DNA from: Pacificispira sp002696645
GTDB lineage: Bacteria > Pseudomonadota > Alphaproteobacteria > UBA8366 > Aestuariispiraceae
NCBI RefSeq assembly: GCF_048892425.1
Contig: NZ_JBLZHU010000001.1
Location: 806,001 to 870,000 of the forward strand
Reading direction: 5' to 3'
DNA length: 64,000 nucleotides
In this document: positions 1 through 8,584 of the stretch, in pieces
Position numbering within the stretch: the first letter of the stretch is position 1
Layout: every line of letters begins with the position of its first letter
Notes under the pieces: model-generated
The model's input: only the letters and a program-made list of their open reading frames with translations
Databases searched by the model: none
Told to the model about the DNA's origin: nothing
Made by a program: the position numbers and the translations under genes

Positions 1-463
1 AGGTGCCGAATTTCCCAAGGTTACCAAACAACTGTTCCATGATTGACATGGTGCGACCGGATGTCGGGGTCTCTTTCTCTTCCAGGTTAACCTCTGTCAG
101 CGCATCCTTGTCATAGGTATCGATGGTCTGCAGCGTACCACCTTCGTCAAAATGAAAGGCCAGAACCTGATTTTCGGTGACTTCCGTTGGATAGAAAGCC
201 CAGGTTTCTCGGCGCTGGCTCATATAATACCAGACATTATCGTCAAAAGTGCCAATGGTTGAGGGGGTTCCAATGGCCGCGACCACATCGCGCTTGGTCG
301 ATTGTCCGACGGATATCTGTTCCAACCGGCTTTCCAGCGGGGCATTTCCGCGCAGGGCGACTTTCGGGTCGCACGCAGTCAGGGCCAGCAACAGAACACT
401 CACAGACGCGCCGGTTTTCAGGCTGCGCCGCAGGGCTTTTGGGGTCGAGGCGGCAAATTTCAT
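1..463 (-). CDS. bamE: BamE/SmpA-type outer membrane assembly lipoprotein (3' end cut by window)
   Basis: The reverse strand gives at least 154 residues from an ATG at 463 and runs off the window at its C-terminal end. Residues 12-31 form a lipoprotein signal ending in the lipobox L28-T29-A30-C31. A SmpA/OmlA (BamE) domain follows, with the family pattern 'VGQSTKRDVVAAIGTPS' and a 'WYYMSQRRETWAFY' strand. By family knowledge it is a small lipoprotein of the BAM complex, which inserts beta-barrel proteins into the outer membrane. It is divergent from the respiratory chaperone gene at 632, an arrangement I recall from other Alphaproteobacteria. The start follows a weak ribosome site. Confidence 0.88.
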   Translation of the reverse strand, partial: MKFAASTPKALRRSLKTGASVSVLLLALTACDPKVALRGNAPLESRLEQISVGQSTKRDVVAAIGTPSTIGTFDDNVWYYMSQRRETWAFYPTEVTENQVLAFHFDEGGTLQTIDTYDKDALTEVNLEEKETPTSGRTMSIMEQLFGNLGKFGT

Positions 464-631
464 CAACGCAACCTTGCTCTTTATCAGGGTTTTACCAACT
501 GTTTTAGTGTGGGCCGCGCCGGGCTTTTTTTCAAGCCATCTTGCCGAATGGGCCGGGGAACGCTAAGTCCCGGCTGAAGATATGGCAAGGGGCGCAAGGA
601 TGCGTCTGAACGATACCCGGGGTTGGTCACC

Positions 632-1237
632 GTGTTTGATATGTTTAGAAGCTTCTTTCGAACCAGATTAACGCGCGAGCAGAAAATCGCACTGGTGCTG
701 TACGAGCAGATCGTGACCGCCGCGCGCCAGCCTGTATTATATGCCAAGGCCGGTATTCCAGACACATTGGAAGGGCGTGTGGAGAGCATTGCCTTGCACA
801 CCTTCCTGTTGTTCCGCCGCATGACGGGTCGTCCTGACTGGGATGTTATCGGCGGTGCCTTGTCTGATGAAATTGTCGCCGACTTTGATCGCTCCCTCAG
901 AGAGATGGGCGTGGGGGACATGTCGATTGGCAAAAAGGTCAAGAAGCTTGCGCAATTGTTCTTTGGGCGTTTTGACGCCTATTGGGGTGCGATCAATGGT
1001 TCGGACGGGGCCGACGACCTGGAAACGGTGCTGAAATGGGGCGTGTTTCAAGGGCAGGATATCGATTCGGCGCGGCTTTCCGCAATGGGTGAGTATTTCG
1101 ACAAACAATCGGCGCATCTGTATACCCAGACAGAGAAGAATATTCTGGTCGGCCGTGTGACATTCACGTCCCCGGATCCTGTTTTTGCTGCCTTGCCTCC
1201 TGTTCGTTTGAGTACCGATGTTGAGGAGACGGCATAG
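632..1237 (+). CDS. Ubiquinol-cytochrome c chaperone family protein (CBP3/UQCC1-like)
   Basis: About 201 residues matching the ubiquinol-cytochrome c chaperone family, the bacterial relatives of mitochondrial CBP3/UQCC1 that help assemble cytochrome b of the bc1 complex. The core contains 'ALHTFLLFRRM' and, near the middle, 'REMGVGDMSIGKKVKKLAQLFFGR', which resembles the conserved heart of the family. The start is uncertain: TTG 623, GTG 632 and ATG 641 are in frame, and GTG 632 has a G-rich stretch about nine bases upstream. It lies two bases upstream of the DUF177 gene, so the two are probably co-transcribed. Confidence 0.85.
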   Translation: MFDMFRSFFRTRLTREQKIALVLYEQIVTAARQPVLYAKAGIPDTLEGRVESIALHTFLLFRRMTGRPDWDVIGGALSDEIVADFDRSLREMGVGDMSIGKKVKKLAQLFFGRFDAYWGAINGSDGADDLETVLKWGVFQGQDIDSARLSAMGEYFDKQSAHLYTQTEKNILVGRVTFTSPDPVFAALPPVRLSTDVEETA

Positions 1238-1239
1238 TC

Positions 1240-1818
1240 ATGACGAAAGAGTTAGATCAGGACGCGCCAGAATTCAGCACTGTGATAGAGGTCGATGAAA
1301 TCCCCTCCAAGGGCCTGCAGATGCAATTGAAGGCGGATGCGACACAGCGTGAGGCCCTGGCGCGGCGTTTTGATATTCTGAGGGTGGACAGCCTGTCTGC
1401 TGAGTGTCGCCTGACGCTGCTGGCCGGCGGGCCTATGGTGCAGGTGAAGGGCACAATCCTGGCTGTGGTCCAGCAAAGCTGTGTCGTCACGCAAGCGTTC
1501 CTCAAACAATCCATGAGGGTTCCCTTCAGCCTGGAATTTGCCCCCGCATCGATGGTGGAGGAAAATGTTGAATTGACCCTGGAAGACGCAGATCCGCCCG
1601 ATGTCATTCTGGAGGGTAAGATTGATGTGGGAGAAGCCGTCGCCCAGCAACTGGCATTGGCGCTGGATCCGTATCCCCGCCAGGATGGCGTTGACCTGGA
1701 CCAGGTACTGGATGCTTTACCCGAGGGGCGTAAGGCGCTATTGGATCGCACAGAACCTAAAAATCCATTCGCCGCGCTGGCTGGATTATCAAATTCTACC
1801 AGCAAGGATGACGAATAG
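1240..1818 (+). CDS. YceD/DUF177 family protein
   Basis: 192-residue DUF177 protein. The family (YceD in E. coli, and its plant homologue) is linked to 23S rRNA accumulation and is nearly always encoded just upstream of rpmF, as here. The visible core is the central 'VQQSCVVTQAF...VPFSLEFAP' segment, whose cysteine is typical, followed by 'EGKIDVGEAVAQQLALALDPYPR', typical of the C-terminal half. The ATG lies two bases after the previous stop. The position before L32 supports a role in large-subunit biogenesis (inference from context). Confidence 0.88.
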   Translation: MTKELDQDAPEFSTVIEVDEIPSKGLQMQLKADATQREALARRFDILRVDSLSAECRLTLLAGGPMVQVKGTILAVVQQSCVVTQAFLKQSMRVPFSLEFAPASMVEENVELTLEDADPPDVILEGKIDVGEAVAQQLALALDPYPRQDGVDLDQVLDALPEGRKALLDRTEPKNPFAALAGLSNSTSKDDE

Positions 1819-1904
1819 ACGCAAACCGGGTTGCCGTAGCCTTACAAAAGGGCTATGTAGGCCGCCGTTTTGCAAGACACCTCAAGCTTACGAAGGTCAA
1901 ACAA

Positions 1905-2090
1905 ATGGCAGTTCCAAAGAGCAAGATCACCAAATCCCGCCGTGGCATGCGTCGGTCGCACGATGCGCTGGGCAATCCGTCTTATCGTGAAGATCAGACC
2001 ACCGGCGAAATGGTGCGTCCGCACCATGTTGACCTGAAGACCGGCATGTATCGTGGTCGCCAGGTTGTAGAGCCGAAAAGCGGATTCTAA
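1905..2090 (+). CDS. rpmF: 50S ribosomal protein L32
   Basis: A 61-residue basic protein starting 'MAVPKSKITKSRRGMRRSHDAL', the diagnostic N-terminus of bacterial L32, with the conserved 'HH' and 'GMYRGRQV' near the C-terminus. It is a structural component of the large ribosomal subunit near the peptidyl transferase region. It is the cysteine-free version, lacking the zinc-ribbon CxxC pairs. It sits between DUF177 and plsX, the classic arrangement coupling ribosome and membrane-lipid genes; a 311-base structured gap separates it from plsX. Confidence 0.98.
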   Translation: MAVPKSKITKSRRGMRRSHDALGNPSYREDQTTGEMVRPHHVDLKTGMYRGRQVVEPKSGF

Positions 2091-2151
2091 ACTAACGGCA
2101 CTTGGGATCCTTTTAAGGGGTCGAGTGACCAGTTGGTATCAGAGTAAACAG

Positions 2152-2303
2152 AATCGGGCCCTTGCGGGCCCGATTGGTGTTGCCGGACACTGAGTTCATT
2201 GAACACGTGACGTGTTTAACGCTGTATTTGTTGGGCAATGTTTAATGTCAGATAGCAAATTTATCTGGCAGGGGGTTGTCGGACACCCGGGGAGGTGTTC
2301 CGA
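2152..2303 (+). promoter_or_regulatory. Series of four hairpins between rpmF and plsX
   Basis: The 311-base rpmF-plsX gap holds four consecutive inverted repeats. They are: 2152-2161 with 2166-2175 (perfect 10 bp, loop TTGC); 2202-2207 with 2211-2216 (6 bp, loop TGA); 2249-2254 with 2262-2267 (6 bp); and 2279-2287 with 2294-2303 (9 bp with one bulge). The first could terminate or pause transcription after rpmF, but it lacks a T-run. The rest may form a structured plsX leader. The role is inference. Confidence 0.4.
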
Positions 2304-2401
2304 TGCAGGGTATAGAATAATATACTCGACTAGATGCTCCGCAGGCGCGGCGTGTTCAAAGGTACTAAGGTCGGGTTATCCGCGTTAAGGGGACACTGCC
2401 C

Positions 2402-3472
2402 GTGGCGAAGCCTCTGGTGATCGCATTGGATGGAATGGGGGGCGATGGCGCTCCTGATATCGTGGTGCGCGGCGCCGCGCTTGCACGGGAGCGCCTGGGC
2501 GACGCGCGGTTTCTGATTTTTGGCAATCAGGCCATTCTTGCACCGCTTGTCGAAAAAGAAGCCCTGCTGAAAGATTATGTCGAAATTCGCCACACCGAAC
2601 AGGTTGTGGCCAGCACGGACAAGCCCAGCTATGCGCTGCGGCATCTCAAAGATTCAAGCATGCGCAAAGCCATTGATGCCGTTCAGGCGGGAGAGGCTGA
2701 TTGCTGTGTATCTGCGGGCAATACCGGCGCCCTGATGGCGCTGGCGATGTTTGGACTTCGCACCCTCAAGGGCGTCAGCCGCCCTGCGATCTGTTCTTTC
2801 TTCCCGACCCAGAAGGGGGAGACCTGTATGCTGGATTTGGGCGCGAATGTGGAATGCAGCGCCCAGCATCTTGTACAATTCGCCGTGATGGGGGAGGTCT
2901 TCGCCCGCACTGTTATGGGAATTTCCAAACCCAGCGTGGGCCTGTTGAATATCGGGACGGAAGACCTGAAAGGTCGCGATGAAATTCGCCAGGCCGCAGC
3001 CCTGTTGCGCGCTAGCGCCCTGCCCATGCATTTTGCTGGGTTCGTTGAAGGGGACGACATTGCAGGCGGCACTGTGGATGTTGTCGTGACAGACGGGTTT
3101 ACTGGGAATGTCGCCCTGAAAACAGCGGAAGGCACATCCCGTCTGATCAGTGCCTTCCTTCGGGAAGCATTTCAATCCAGCACCCTGGCCAAAATCGGAT
3201 ATCTGATCGCCAAACGCGCGATGGGCAAATTGCGCTATCGGGTCGATCCGCGTCGTTACAACGGCGCGGTCTTGCTAGGCCTGAATGGAATCACGGTAAA
3301 AAGCCACGGTGGCACGGACGAGATTGGCTTTGCCAATGCGATTGGTGTGGCGGCGGATATGTGCGCGCATGGTTTCATCGATAAGATGAAGGCCGATTTT
3401 GAAACCCTTAATCAGGAAGGGGCGGAGGTTCCGGTGAGTGTTGAAGTCGAAGCCGAAGTCAAAGCATCGTGA
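2402..3472 (+). CDS. plsX: Phosphate acyltransferase PlsX
   Basis: 356 residues, the usual PlsX length. PlsX converts acyl-ACP and phosphate to acyl-phosphate, the acyl donor for PlsY in the first step of phospholipid synthesis; it is peripheral to the membrane. Visible family signatures are the N-terminal 'ALDGMGGDGAPD', 'SAGNTGALMA' and 'DLGANVEC', and C-terminally 'VLLGLNGITVKSHGGTD'. The GTG start at 2402 is supported by an AAGGGGA site upstream. The last four bases overlap the GTG start of fabH, implying translational coupling. Confidence 0.97.
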   Translation: MAKPLVIALDGMGGDGAPDIVVRGAALARERLGDARFLIFGNQAILAPLVEKEALLKDYVEIRHTEQVVASTDKPSYALRHLKDSSMRKAIDAVQAGEADCCVSAGNTGALMALAMFGLRTLKGVSRPAICSFFPTQKGETCMLDLGANVECSAQHLVQFAVMGEVFARTVMGISKPSVGLLNIGTEDLKGRDEIRQAAALLRASALPMHFAGFVEGDDIAGGTVDVVVTDGFTGNVALKTAEGTSRLISAFLREAFQSSTLAKIGYLIAKRAMGKLRYRVDPRRYNGAVLLGLNGITVKSHGGTDEIGFANAIGVAADMCAHGFIDKMKADFETLNQEGAEVPVSVEVEAEVKAS

Positions 3473-4443
3473 AGACTAGAAGCGTAATACGGGGTGTCGG
3501 GGCCTATTTGCCCAGCAAGGTCCTTTCAAACGATGATCTGTCCAAGACGATCGATACGACGGATGAATGGATAAAACAGCGCACTGGGATTGCCCGGCGC
3601 CACATTGCAGCACCGGGTGAGCTGACGTCGGACTTGGCCTGTGCGGCGGCCAGGCGGGCAATGCAGAATGCTGGCGTTACGGCGGAAGATGTCGATCTGG
3701 TGATCCTGGCGACGACCACGCCCGATAATACATTCCCAGCAACGGCAACCCGCGTTCAGGCGAAATTGGGCATTCGATCCGGCGCCGCGTTTGATATTCA
3801 GGCTGTCTGCACCGGTTTTGTTTATGCCCTGACCCAGGCGGATAACATGATACGGCTGGGCCAGGCGACCTGTGCGCTGGTTATTGGGGCAGAGATTTAC
3901 AGCCGCATCCTGGATTGGGAAGACCGGGGAACCTGTGTTTTGTTTGGCGACGGTGCCGGTGCCGTGGTGCTGCGGGCGGAAACCACGAATGGGGTGGAGC
4001 GTGATCGCGGTATCATTTCCACAAAACTGGGTGCGGACGGGCGATTTTATGACAGCCTGTACGTGGATGGTGGACCGGCCACAACCGGCACAGCAGGTTA
4101 TGTCCGCATGCAGGGAAAAGAGGTGTTCAAGCATGCAGTGGAGCATATGTCCTCGCTGGTGCTGGGGCTGCTAAAGGCGGAAGGATTGACCACATCTGAT
4201 CTGGATTGGCTGGTCCCGCACCAAGCAAATATACGTATTATCAATAAAGTAGGGGAACGTCTTGATCTTTCAGATGAGAAGGTGATTGTCTCCCTTGAAG
4301 AGCATGCCAATACGTCTGCAGCGACGATTCCCCTGGCTATGAATCAGGCCATGGAACGACAGTTGTTTAAGCCAGGTGATCTGATCGGTTTGACCGCGAT
4401 GGGGGGGGGATTCACCTTTGGGGCGGCATTGCTTCGTTGGTGA
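3469..4443 (+). CDS. fabH: 3-oxoacyl-ACP synthase III (KAS III)
   Basis: 324 residues. FabH condenses acetyl-CoA with malonyl-ACP to start type II fatty acid synthesis. The catalytic triad can be read directly: Cys114 in 'DIQAVCTGF', His251 in 'VPHQANIRI' and Asn281 in 'EEHANTSA'. The C-terminal 'AMGGGFTFGAALLRW' is typical. The GTG start at 3469 overlaps the plsX stop (GTGA), so translation is probably coupled. plsX-fabH-ihfA order is common in Alphaproteobacteria. Confidence 0.97.
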   Translation: MKTRSVIRGVGAYLPSKVLSNDDLSKTIDTTDEWIKQRTGIARRHIAAPGELTSDLACAAARRAMQNAGVTAEDVDLVILATTTPDNTFPATATRVQAKLGIRSGAAFDIQAVCTGFVYALTQADNMIRLGQATCALVIGAEIYSRILDWEDRGTCVLFGDGAGAVVLRAETTNGVERDRGIISTKLGADGRFYDSLYVDGGPATTGTAGYVRMQGKEVFKHAVEHMSSLVLGLLKAEGLTTSDLDWLVPHQANIRIINKVGERLDLSDEKVIVSLEEHANTSAATIPLAMNQAMERQLFKPGDLIGLTAMGGGFTFGAALLRW

Positions 4444-4549
4444 TGTGACCCTGAAATCAGATTCTGTAACTTGGTTTGTTGACGCGATAATCAGACGGGG
4501 ATACTCTGATCCATCGTAATCGTTTGAAAACCTTGGGGGAGTTTGGGCT

Positions 4550-4840
4550 ATGGCGGGAAAAACCGTTACCCGCGCGGAGCTGGCCGAAGCGGTATATCAG
4601 GAAGTTGGCCTGTCGCGAATCGAATCGGCCGCTTTGGTGGAAGCCATTTTGGGGGAGATGGCAGATGCACTGGTTACTGGAGAATCAGTGAAAATCTCTT
4701 CCTTTGGTAGCTTTTCCGTGCGTCAAAAAGGCGAGCGTATCGGGCGTAATCCCAAGACGGGAGAGGAAGTGCCGATTCTGCCGCGCCGCGTTCTTGTGTT
4801 TCGGCCCAGCCATGTCCTTAAGGACAAAATCAATCAGTGA
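4550..4840 (+). CDS. ihfA: Integration host factor subunit alpha
   Basis: A 96-residue DNA-bending protein of the HU/IHF family. It carries the beta-arm signature 'GRNPKTGEEVPI' with the intercalating proline, and a C-terminal helix ending 'FRPSHVLKDKINQ'. The N-terminal 'KTVTRAELAEAVYQEVGLSR' and the position after fabH identify it as the alpha rather than the beta subunit. IHF sharply bends DNA at sigma-54 promoters, among other sites, which is relevant to the candidate promoter at 60226. The start follows a GGGGGAG site. Confidence 0.94.
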   Translation: MAGKTVTRAELAEAVYQEVGLSRIESAALVEAILGEMADALVTGESVKISSFGSFSVRQKGERIGRNPKTGEEVPILPRRVLVFRPSHVLKDKINQ

Positions 4841-4929
4841 TCGATTGAATCCGGGTTGGATGTTGTCCCCATACCCATTCGTCGCAAAGGGCCATTCGTT
4901 TTGCCTCACGGTCGGACTTGGCAATTAGT

Positions 4930-5385
4930 ATGAGTGATATTTCAGATCTCAGTCGGGCGGAAAAGTCCGCAGACGCCTTCCGGACTATTACGGAAGTGGC
5001 TGATCTGTTGGATATTCAGCAACATGTCCTGAGATTCTGGGAAACAAAATTCACCCATATCAAGCCGATGAAGCGCGCGGGCGGGCGTCGCTATTATCGC
5101 CCCGAAGATGTGCGCCTGCTGCAGGTGATCCGTCGGTTGCTGCATGAAGAAGGCTATACCATCCGCGGTGTGCAGAAACTGCTGCGCGATAATGGGGTTA
5201 AGACGGTGCTGGATTGGGGTGACGAGGGGGCAACGGTGCCCGCGCCGGAACCCGAAATCGCCTCAACCCCGTCAAAGATTGATGTCGCGGCGCTGCACAG
5301 CCTGCGCGAGGAACTGGCCCAGGCCCGTGATTTACTGGCTGTTGACGATGCCGTCTCACCAAATCATGCAAAAGACCGTGAATAG
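4930..5385 (+). CDS. MerR-family transcriptional regulator
   Basis: About 151 residues. The N-terminal winged-helix MerR domain (residues 17-85) contains 'FRTITEVADLLDIQQHVLRFWE' and the wing motif 'RRYYRPEDVRLL', followed by 'EGYTIRGVQKLL'. The C-terminal half is an Ala/Pro linker plus a short helix. No cysteines suggest metal sensing. This regulator follows ihfA in many Alphaproteobacteria, but its target is not apparent here. I prefer ATG 4930 over an upstream TTG at 4918; the ribosome site is weak. Confidence 0.85.
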   Translation: MSDISDLSRAEKSADAFRTITEVADLLDIQQHVLRFWETKFTHIKPMKRAGGRRYYRPEDVRLLQVIRRLLHEEGYTIRGVQKLLRDNGVKTVLDWGDEGATVPAPEPEIASTPSKIDVAALHSLREELAQARDLLAVDDAVSPNHAKDRE

Positions 5386-5435
5386 GGAATTGCAAGGCAG
5401 GGCCACAGGTTCTATATGAACCCGTCTCACACTAA

Positions 5436-5512
5436 CGGGGCGTAGCGCAGTCTGGTAGCGCACTATACTGGGGGTGTAGGGGTCGTAGGTTCAAATCCTG
5501 CCGTCCCGACCA
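5436..5512 (+). tRNA. tRNA-Pro (anticodon GGG)
   Basis: 77-nt cloverleaf read by eye. The acceptor stem is CGGGGCG with CGTCCCG (one G-T pair). The D-arm is GCGC/GCGC, the anticodon stem CTATA/TGTAG with loop CTGGGGG (anticodon GGG), the T-arm is GTAGG/CCTGC with TTCAAAT, and CCA is encoded. A strong intrinsic terminator follows. Confidence 0.96.
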
Positions 5513-5521
5513 GTGAGACCA

Positions 5522-5556
5522 AGGGGTTAGCGGCATATCACCGCTAGCCCCTTTTT
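5522..5556 (+). terminator. Intrinsic terminator after tRNA-Pro(GGG)
   Basis: A 12-bp stem (5522-5533 with 5541-5552, one G-T wobble) and a 7-nt loop run directly into five T residues, a textbook Rho-independent terminator for the tRNA transcript. Confidence 0.9.
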
Positions 5557-5697
5557 CGTAGTGGGGTGCAGCTTGCCAGTTTCCCGCGCCTCAATCCCTT
5601 CATAAGACCTTCATCTGGTCGCCCTATTTTGGTCACAGGACTCCGTCACAACCAGCCGCGTTGACCGGGAGGCACTGGCCGCCGCTTGGACGATACA

Positions 5698-5738
5698 CCG
5701 ATCCCACAAACATTTTTGCTCCGTGTCTGTGGGATCGG
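5698..5738. promoter_or_regulatory. Perfect 11-bp inverted repeat upstream of methyltransferase gene
   Basis: CCGATCCCACA at 5698-5708 is exactly complementary to 5728-5738, with a 19-nt spacer. It lies about 80 bases before the next start codon, in the otherwise featureless 5557-5819 gap. It could be an operator or an RNA hairpin; nothing else supports either reading. Confidence 0.3.
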
Positions 5739-5819
5739 ACCAAGCCGAATGCGGTTTGTTCGGGGTGACAAGCGCAGGCATGATCCGTCATGATGGTGTC
5801 TCATTCTTGGAGATGCGAA

Positions 5820-6671
5820 ATGGTCGACGCGCCCACCCACTGGACTCAATTTGACAGGTTGTACAATCTATCAGATCCGCGCCCCTACTTCCGGGGTGTG
5901 GCGACGGGGGATTATCGCATGCCAGGCGTGCTGGCGGCGATCCTTGCCCGCCTGATGCCTATCCTGGCAGATCGGCGGGAAACGGTGGACGTACCGCGCC
6001 TGATTGATTTCGCCTGTGGCTATGGTGCAGTCGGTGCCTGTCTGCGCACGGGATCCACGATGGCCGATCTGTATCGGATTTATCAGGCGGATGCGCCAAG
6101 CGCCGGGGATGCGGCAACATTTTCGGCGCATCGTAAAGGAGACCTTCCCGAACACTGGATCGATGGCGTCGATATTGCCGATGTCGCTTTGCACTATGCC
6201 CAATCAATCGGGGCTTTGGACGGGGCGTATGCGTGCAATGTTCTGACCGATGAAATTCCATCCGGTTTACGCGATGCCGTGTTGCGGGCGGATATGATCT
6301 ATGAAAGCGGGGCGATCGGGGATCACATTGCCGGTGCAATGGATGCCCTGCTGACCATCTGTGCGGGCAAGAACAAGCCGTGGCTGTTGTTGTGCCCCAG
6401 ACCCAGAGTGTCCGTTACGGCCATTGAACAAGCCCTGGCACATCATGACTATCGCCTAGAGACTTTGGTGGAAAAGGTGCGCTATCGGCGCGCTTTCTCA
6501 GAGTCGGAAATGGCGGAGGAAGTCGCGGCGGGCCTTCGTCACGGTCTGTCGGAACAGGAATGTGCCATCGATGGCTATTTCAGGGTCGATATCCGGATAG
6601 GCTTTCCAAATGGGGACTCGATCGATAGGGCGAAGGCCGCCCTGAAAGGATTTCGGTCGGATCAGTATTAG
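5820..6671 (+). CDS. Putative SAM-dependent methyltransferase-like protein
   Basis: About 283 residues; not confidently recognised. Around residues 58-70, 'LIDFACGYGAVGACL' resembles motif I of class I SAM-dependent methyltransferases (beta strand, then a glycine-rich loop), and 'GAYACNVLTDEIPSGLRDAVL' could be motif IV/post-IV. No substrate is suggested. ATG 5820 is chosen over 5790 because GGAG lies eight bases upstream. Its last four bases overlap the convergent ggt gene. It could instead be a catalytically inactive Rossmann-fold protein. Confidence 0.6.
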   Translation: MVDAPTHWTQFDRLYNLSDPRPYFRGVATGDYRMPGVLAAILARLMPILADRRETVDVPRLIDFACGYGAVGACLRTGSTMADLYRIYQADAPSAGDAATFSAHRKGDLPEHWIDGVDIADVALHYAQSIGALDGAYACNVLTDEIPSGLRDAVLRADMIYESGAIGDHIAGAMDALLTICAGKNKPWLLLCPRPRVSVTAIEQALAHHDYRLETLVEKVRYRRAFSESEMAEEVAAGLRHGLSEQECAIDGYFRVDIRIGFPNGDSIDRAKAALKGFRSDQY

Positions 6672-8584
6672 CGTTGGGGGATCAGCCTGTCGAAAACCTG
6701 ATCCAGGTCTGACGATAGGTTTCCTTCACCGACGGCCAGCCCTTCGCGCCTTGGATCGACGCCACCGATATACTGACCACCGATAAATTCGACCCCGTGC
6801 AGGCCGCTTGCCATCGCGCGGCGTTGAACGTCATAGCCCCGCGCGGTCAGCGTGGCGGCGATGCCATCCAGATTGGGGTCTTCCTCGATCTCCATTGCGC
6901 CATTGCGATTCAGAAAATGAGTCGTTTCAATTGCGCGCTGTAAGCTCATATCCCAATCCAGCACCGCCATCACGGTTTTTGCGACATAGCCGATGATCCG
7001 GCTGCCGCCGGGCGAGCCCAGTGCCAGACGTGGCTGGCCATCTGGACCGAAGACCAGTGTTGGGGCCATGGAACTGCGCGGGCGCTTGTTTGGTTCATAG
7101 CGATTGGCAATCGGCAGGCCGTTTTCAACGTCACTCCAGGCGAAATCGGTCAATTGATTGTTCAGCAGAAAGCCACCGACCATGACGCGTGAGCCAAATC
7201 CCGTTTCGATGGAGGTCGTCATGGTCGCAACACTTCCGGTGCGGTCCACCGCCACAAGATGCGATGTGGAGGGGAGTTCCGGGCTGTCATCCAGAACATT
7301 GGGCAGGAAGGCGTGATCGTTGGTCGGATTACCCGCCTCTCTGGGCACTTTGGGCGCATGGCTGAAATCCATCGTCCGTGCGCGCCGCACCAAATAGGCG
7401 GGTGACAGCATCTCCTTCAAGGGTACGGAAACGAAATCAGTATCCGCCAGAAATCGGTTCCGATCCGCAAAGGCCAGGCGCATCGCCTCCCCAAATATCT
7501 GAATGCCATCGGCAGAAAGCGGATCTGTCTTTCGGATGTCGCGCTCGCTTTGTTCCATCAGCCCCAGGATTTGCAGCACTGTTGACCCACCGGAGGACGG
7601 CGGTGCCATGCCACAGACCTGATAAATGCGGTACGTCAGGCACAGATTGTCGCGGCGCTTTGCCGTGTAATTGGCAAGATCGGTGAGAGACAGGGCCCCA
7701 GGATTACGGGGGGCAGTTTGAACTGCTGTAACGATGTCTTCGGCCAGGGGGCCGGTATAGAACGCATCGGCGCCACCGGTTGCAATGGCCCGCAGGGACC
7801 GGGCCAGATCCGGATTGCGCAAAATTGTGCCAATGGGATGGGGTTTTCCAGTCGCGGTATCATAAAAATAAGACCCTGCCGGTTCCATGTCTTTCAGATA
7901 TGGCGCATCCTGCAGCAATCCATTCAGGCGTGGGCTGATTGGAAACCCTTTTTCCGCCAATTGAATGGTGGGGGTGAATAATGGGGCCCAGGGCAGTGTT
8001 CCATGATCCTGATGGGCCAGTTCCAGCATGCGCAAAATGCCGGGAACCCCGACCGAGGCCCCACCGGTCACAGCTTCCATAAAGGGTCGGAACGCGCCAT
8101 CCTGTTGCAGCACATAGTCACCACTGCCATTTGCCGGGGCGGTTTCCCGGCCGTCATAGGATGTCAGGCCCCCCGTTTTGGCGTCCCAGACCAGTAGAAA
8201 GCCACCACCGCCGATGCCAGAGCTTTGCGGTTCCACAAGGTTTAGCGCAATCTGGGAAGCGATGATTGCATCCACCGCTGATCCACCTTCATCCAGAATG
8301 GCAGCCCCGATCTGGGCGGCGACCGGATGGGCGGCAACCATCATATACTCCTGGGCGGTTACCGCCTTGTTTTCAGCTTCAGTTTCTGGCCGGTCGATCA
8401 GGGCTTCCGGTGCGATCCCTTCTATGGCAGCGCTGGGAGAGGGGGATTTACCCGGCGCATCGCCCCCCGGCACGCCTAGTAGCGCCTGCAACGCCAATCC
8501 CCCCAGCATGGATCCACCGCCAAGGACGATCAGTCCTAACCCCGCACGCAAAAGGGAAGAAATGGTGCCCGGTTGCTCCTTCAT
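6668..8584 (-). CDS. ggt: Gamma-glutamyltransferase (glutathione hydrolase)
   Basis: 638 residues, an Ntn-hydrolase that hydrolyses or transfers the gamma-glutamyl group of glutathione. A hydrophobic N-terminal segment (residues 11-37) should export or anchor it in the periplasm. The nucleophile is predicted as Thr440 in 'PSTSHLVAVD', where self-cleavage would give the large and small subunits. Arg146 in 'YDGRETAP' and 'GIGGGGFL' (123-130) are typical of the large subunit, and 'LGSPGGSRI' belongs to the small subunit. Its ATG overlaps the stop of the upstream 102-residue gene (ATGA), suggesting coupled translation. Confidence 0.95.
   Translation of the reverse strand: MKEQPGTISSLLRAGLGLIVLGGGSMLGGLALQALLGVPGGDAPGKSPSPSAAIEGIAPEALIDRPETEAENKAVTAQEYMMVAAHPVAAQIGAAILDEGGSAVDAIIASQIALNLVEPQSSGIGGGGFLLVWDAKTGGLTSYDGRETAPANGSGDYVLQQDGAFRPFMEAVTGGASVGVPGILRMLELAHQDHGTLPWAPLFTPTIQLAEKGFPISPRLNGLLQDAPYLKDMEPAGSYFYDTATGKPHPIGTILRNPDLARSLRAIATGGADAFYTGPLAEDIVTAVQTAPRNPGALSLTDLANYTAKRRDNLCLTYRIYQVCGMAPPSSGGSTVLQILGLMEQSERDIRKTDPLSADGIQIFGEAMRLAFADRNRFLADTDFVSVPLKEMLSPAYLVRRARTMDFSHAPKVPREAGNPTNDHAFLPNVLDDSPELPSTSHLVAVDRTGSVATMTTSIETGFGSRVMVGGFLLNNQLTDFAWSDVENGLPIANRYEPNKRPRSSMAPTLVFGPDGQPRLALGSPGGSRIIGYVAKTVMAVLDWDMSLQRAIETTHFLNRNGAMEIEEDPNLDGIAATLTARGYDVQRRAMASGLHGVEFIGGQYIGGVDPRREGLAVGEGNLSSDLDQVFDRLIPQR

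Noticed and set aside
1252..1805. Long minus-strand frames opposite the DUF177 gene and many others
   Set aside because: These are shadows of real genes; they lack ribosome sites and family motifs.
2152..2175. Intrinsic terminator after rpmF
   Set aside because: The 10-bp stem is perfect but is followed by GGTGTTG, not a T-run; kept only as a hairpin.
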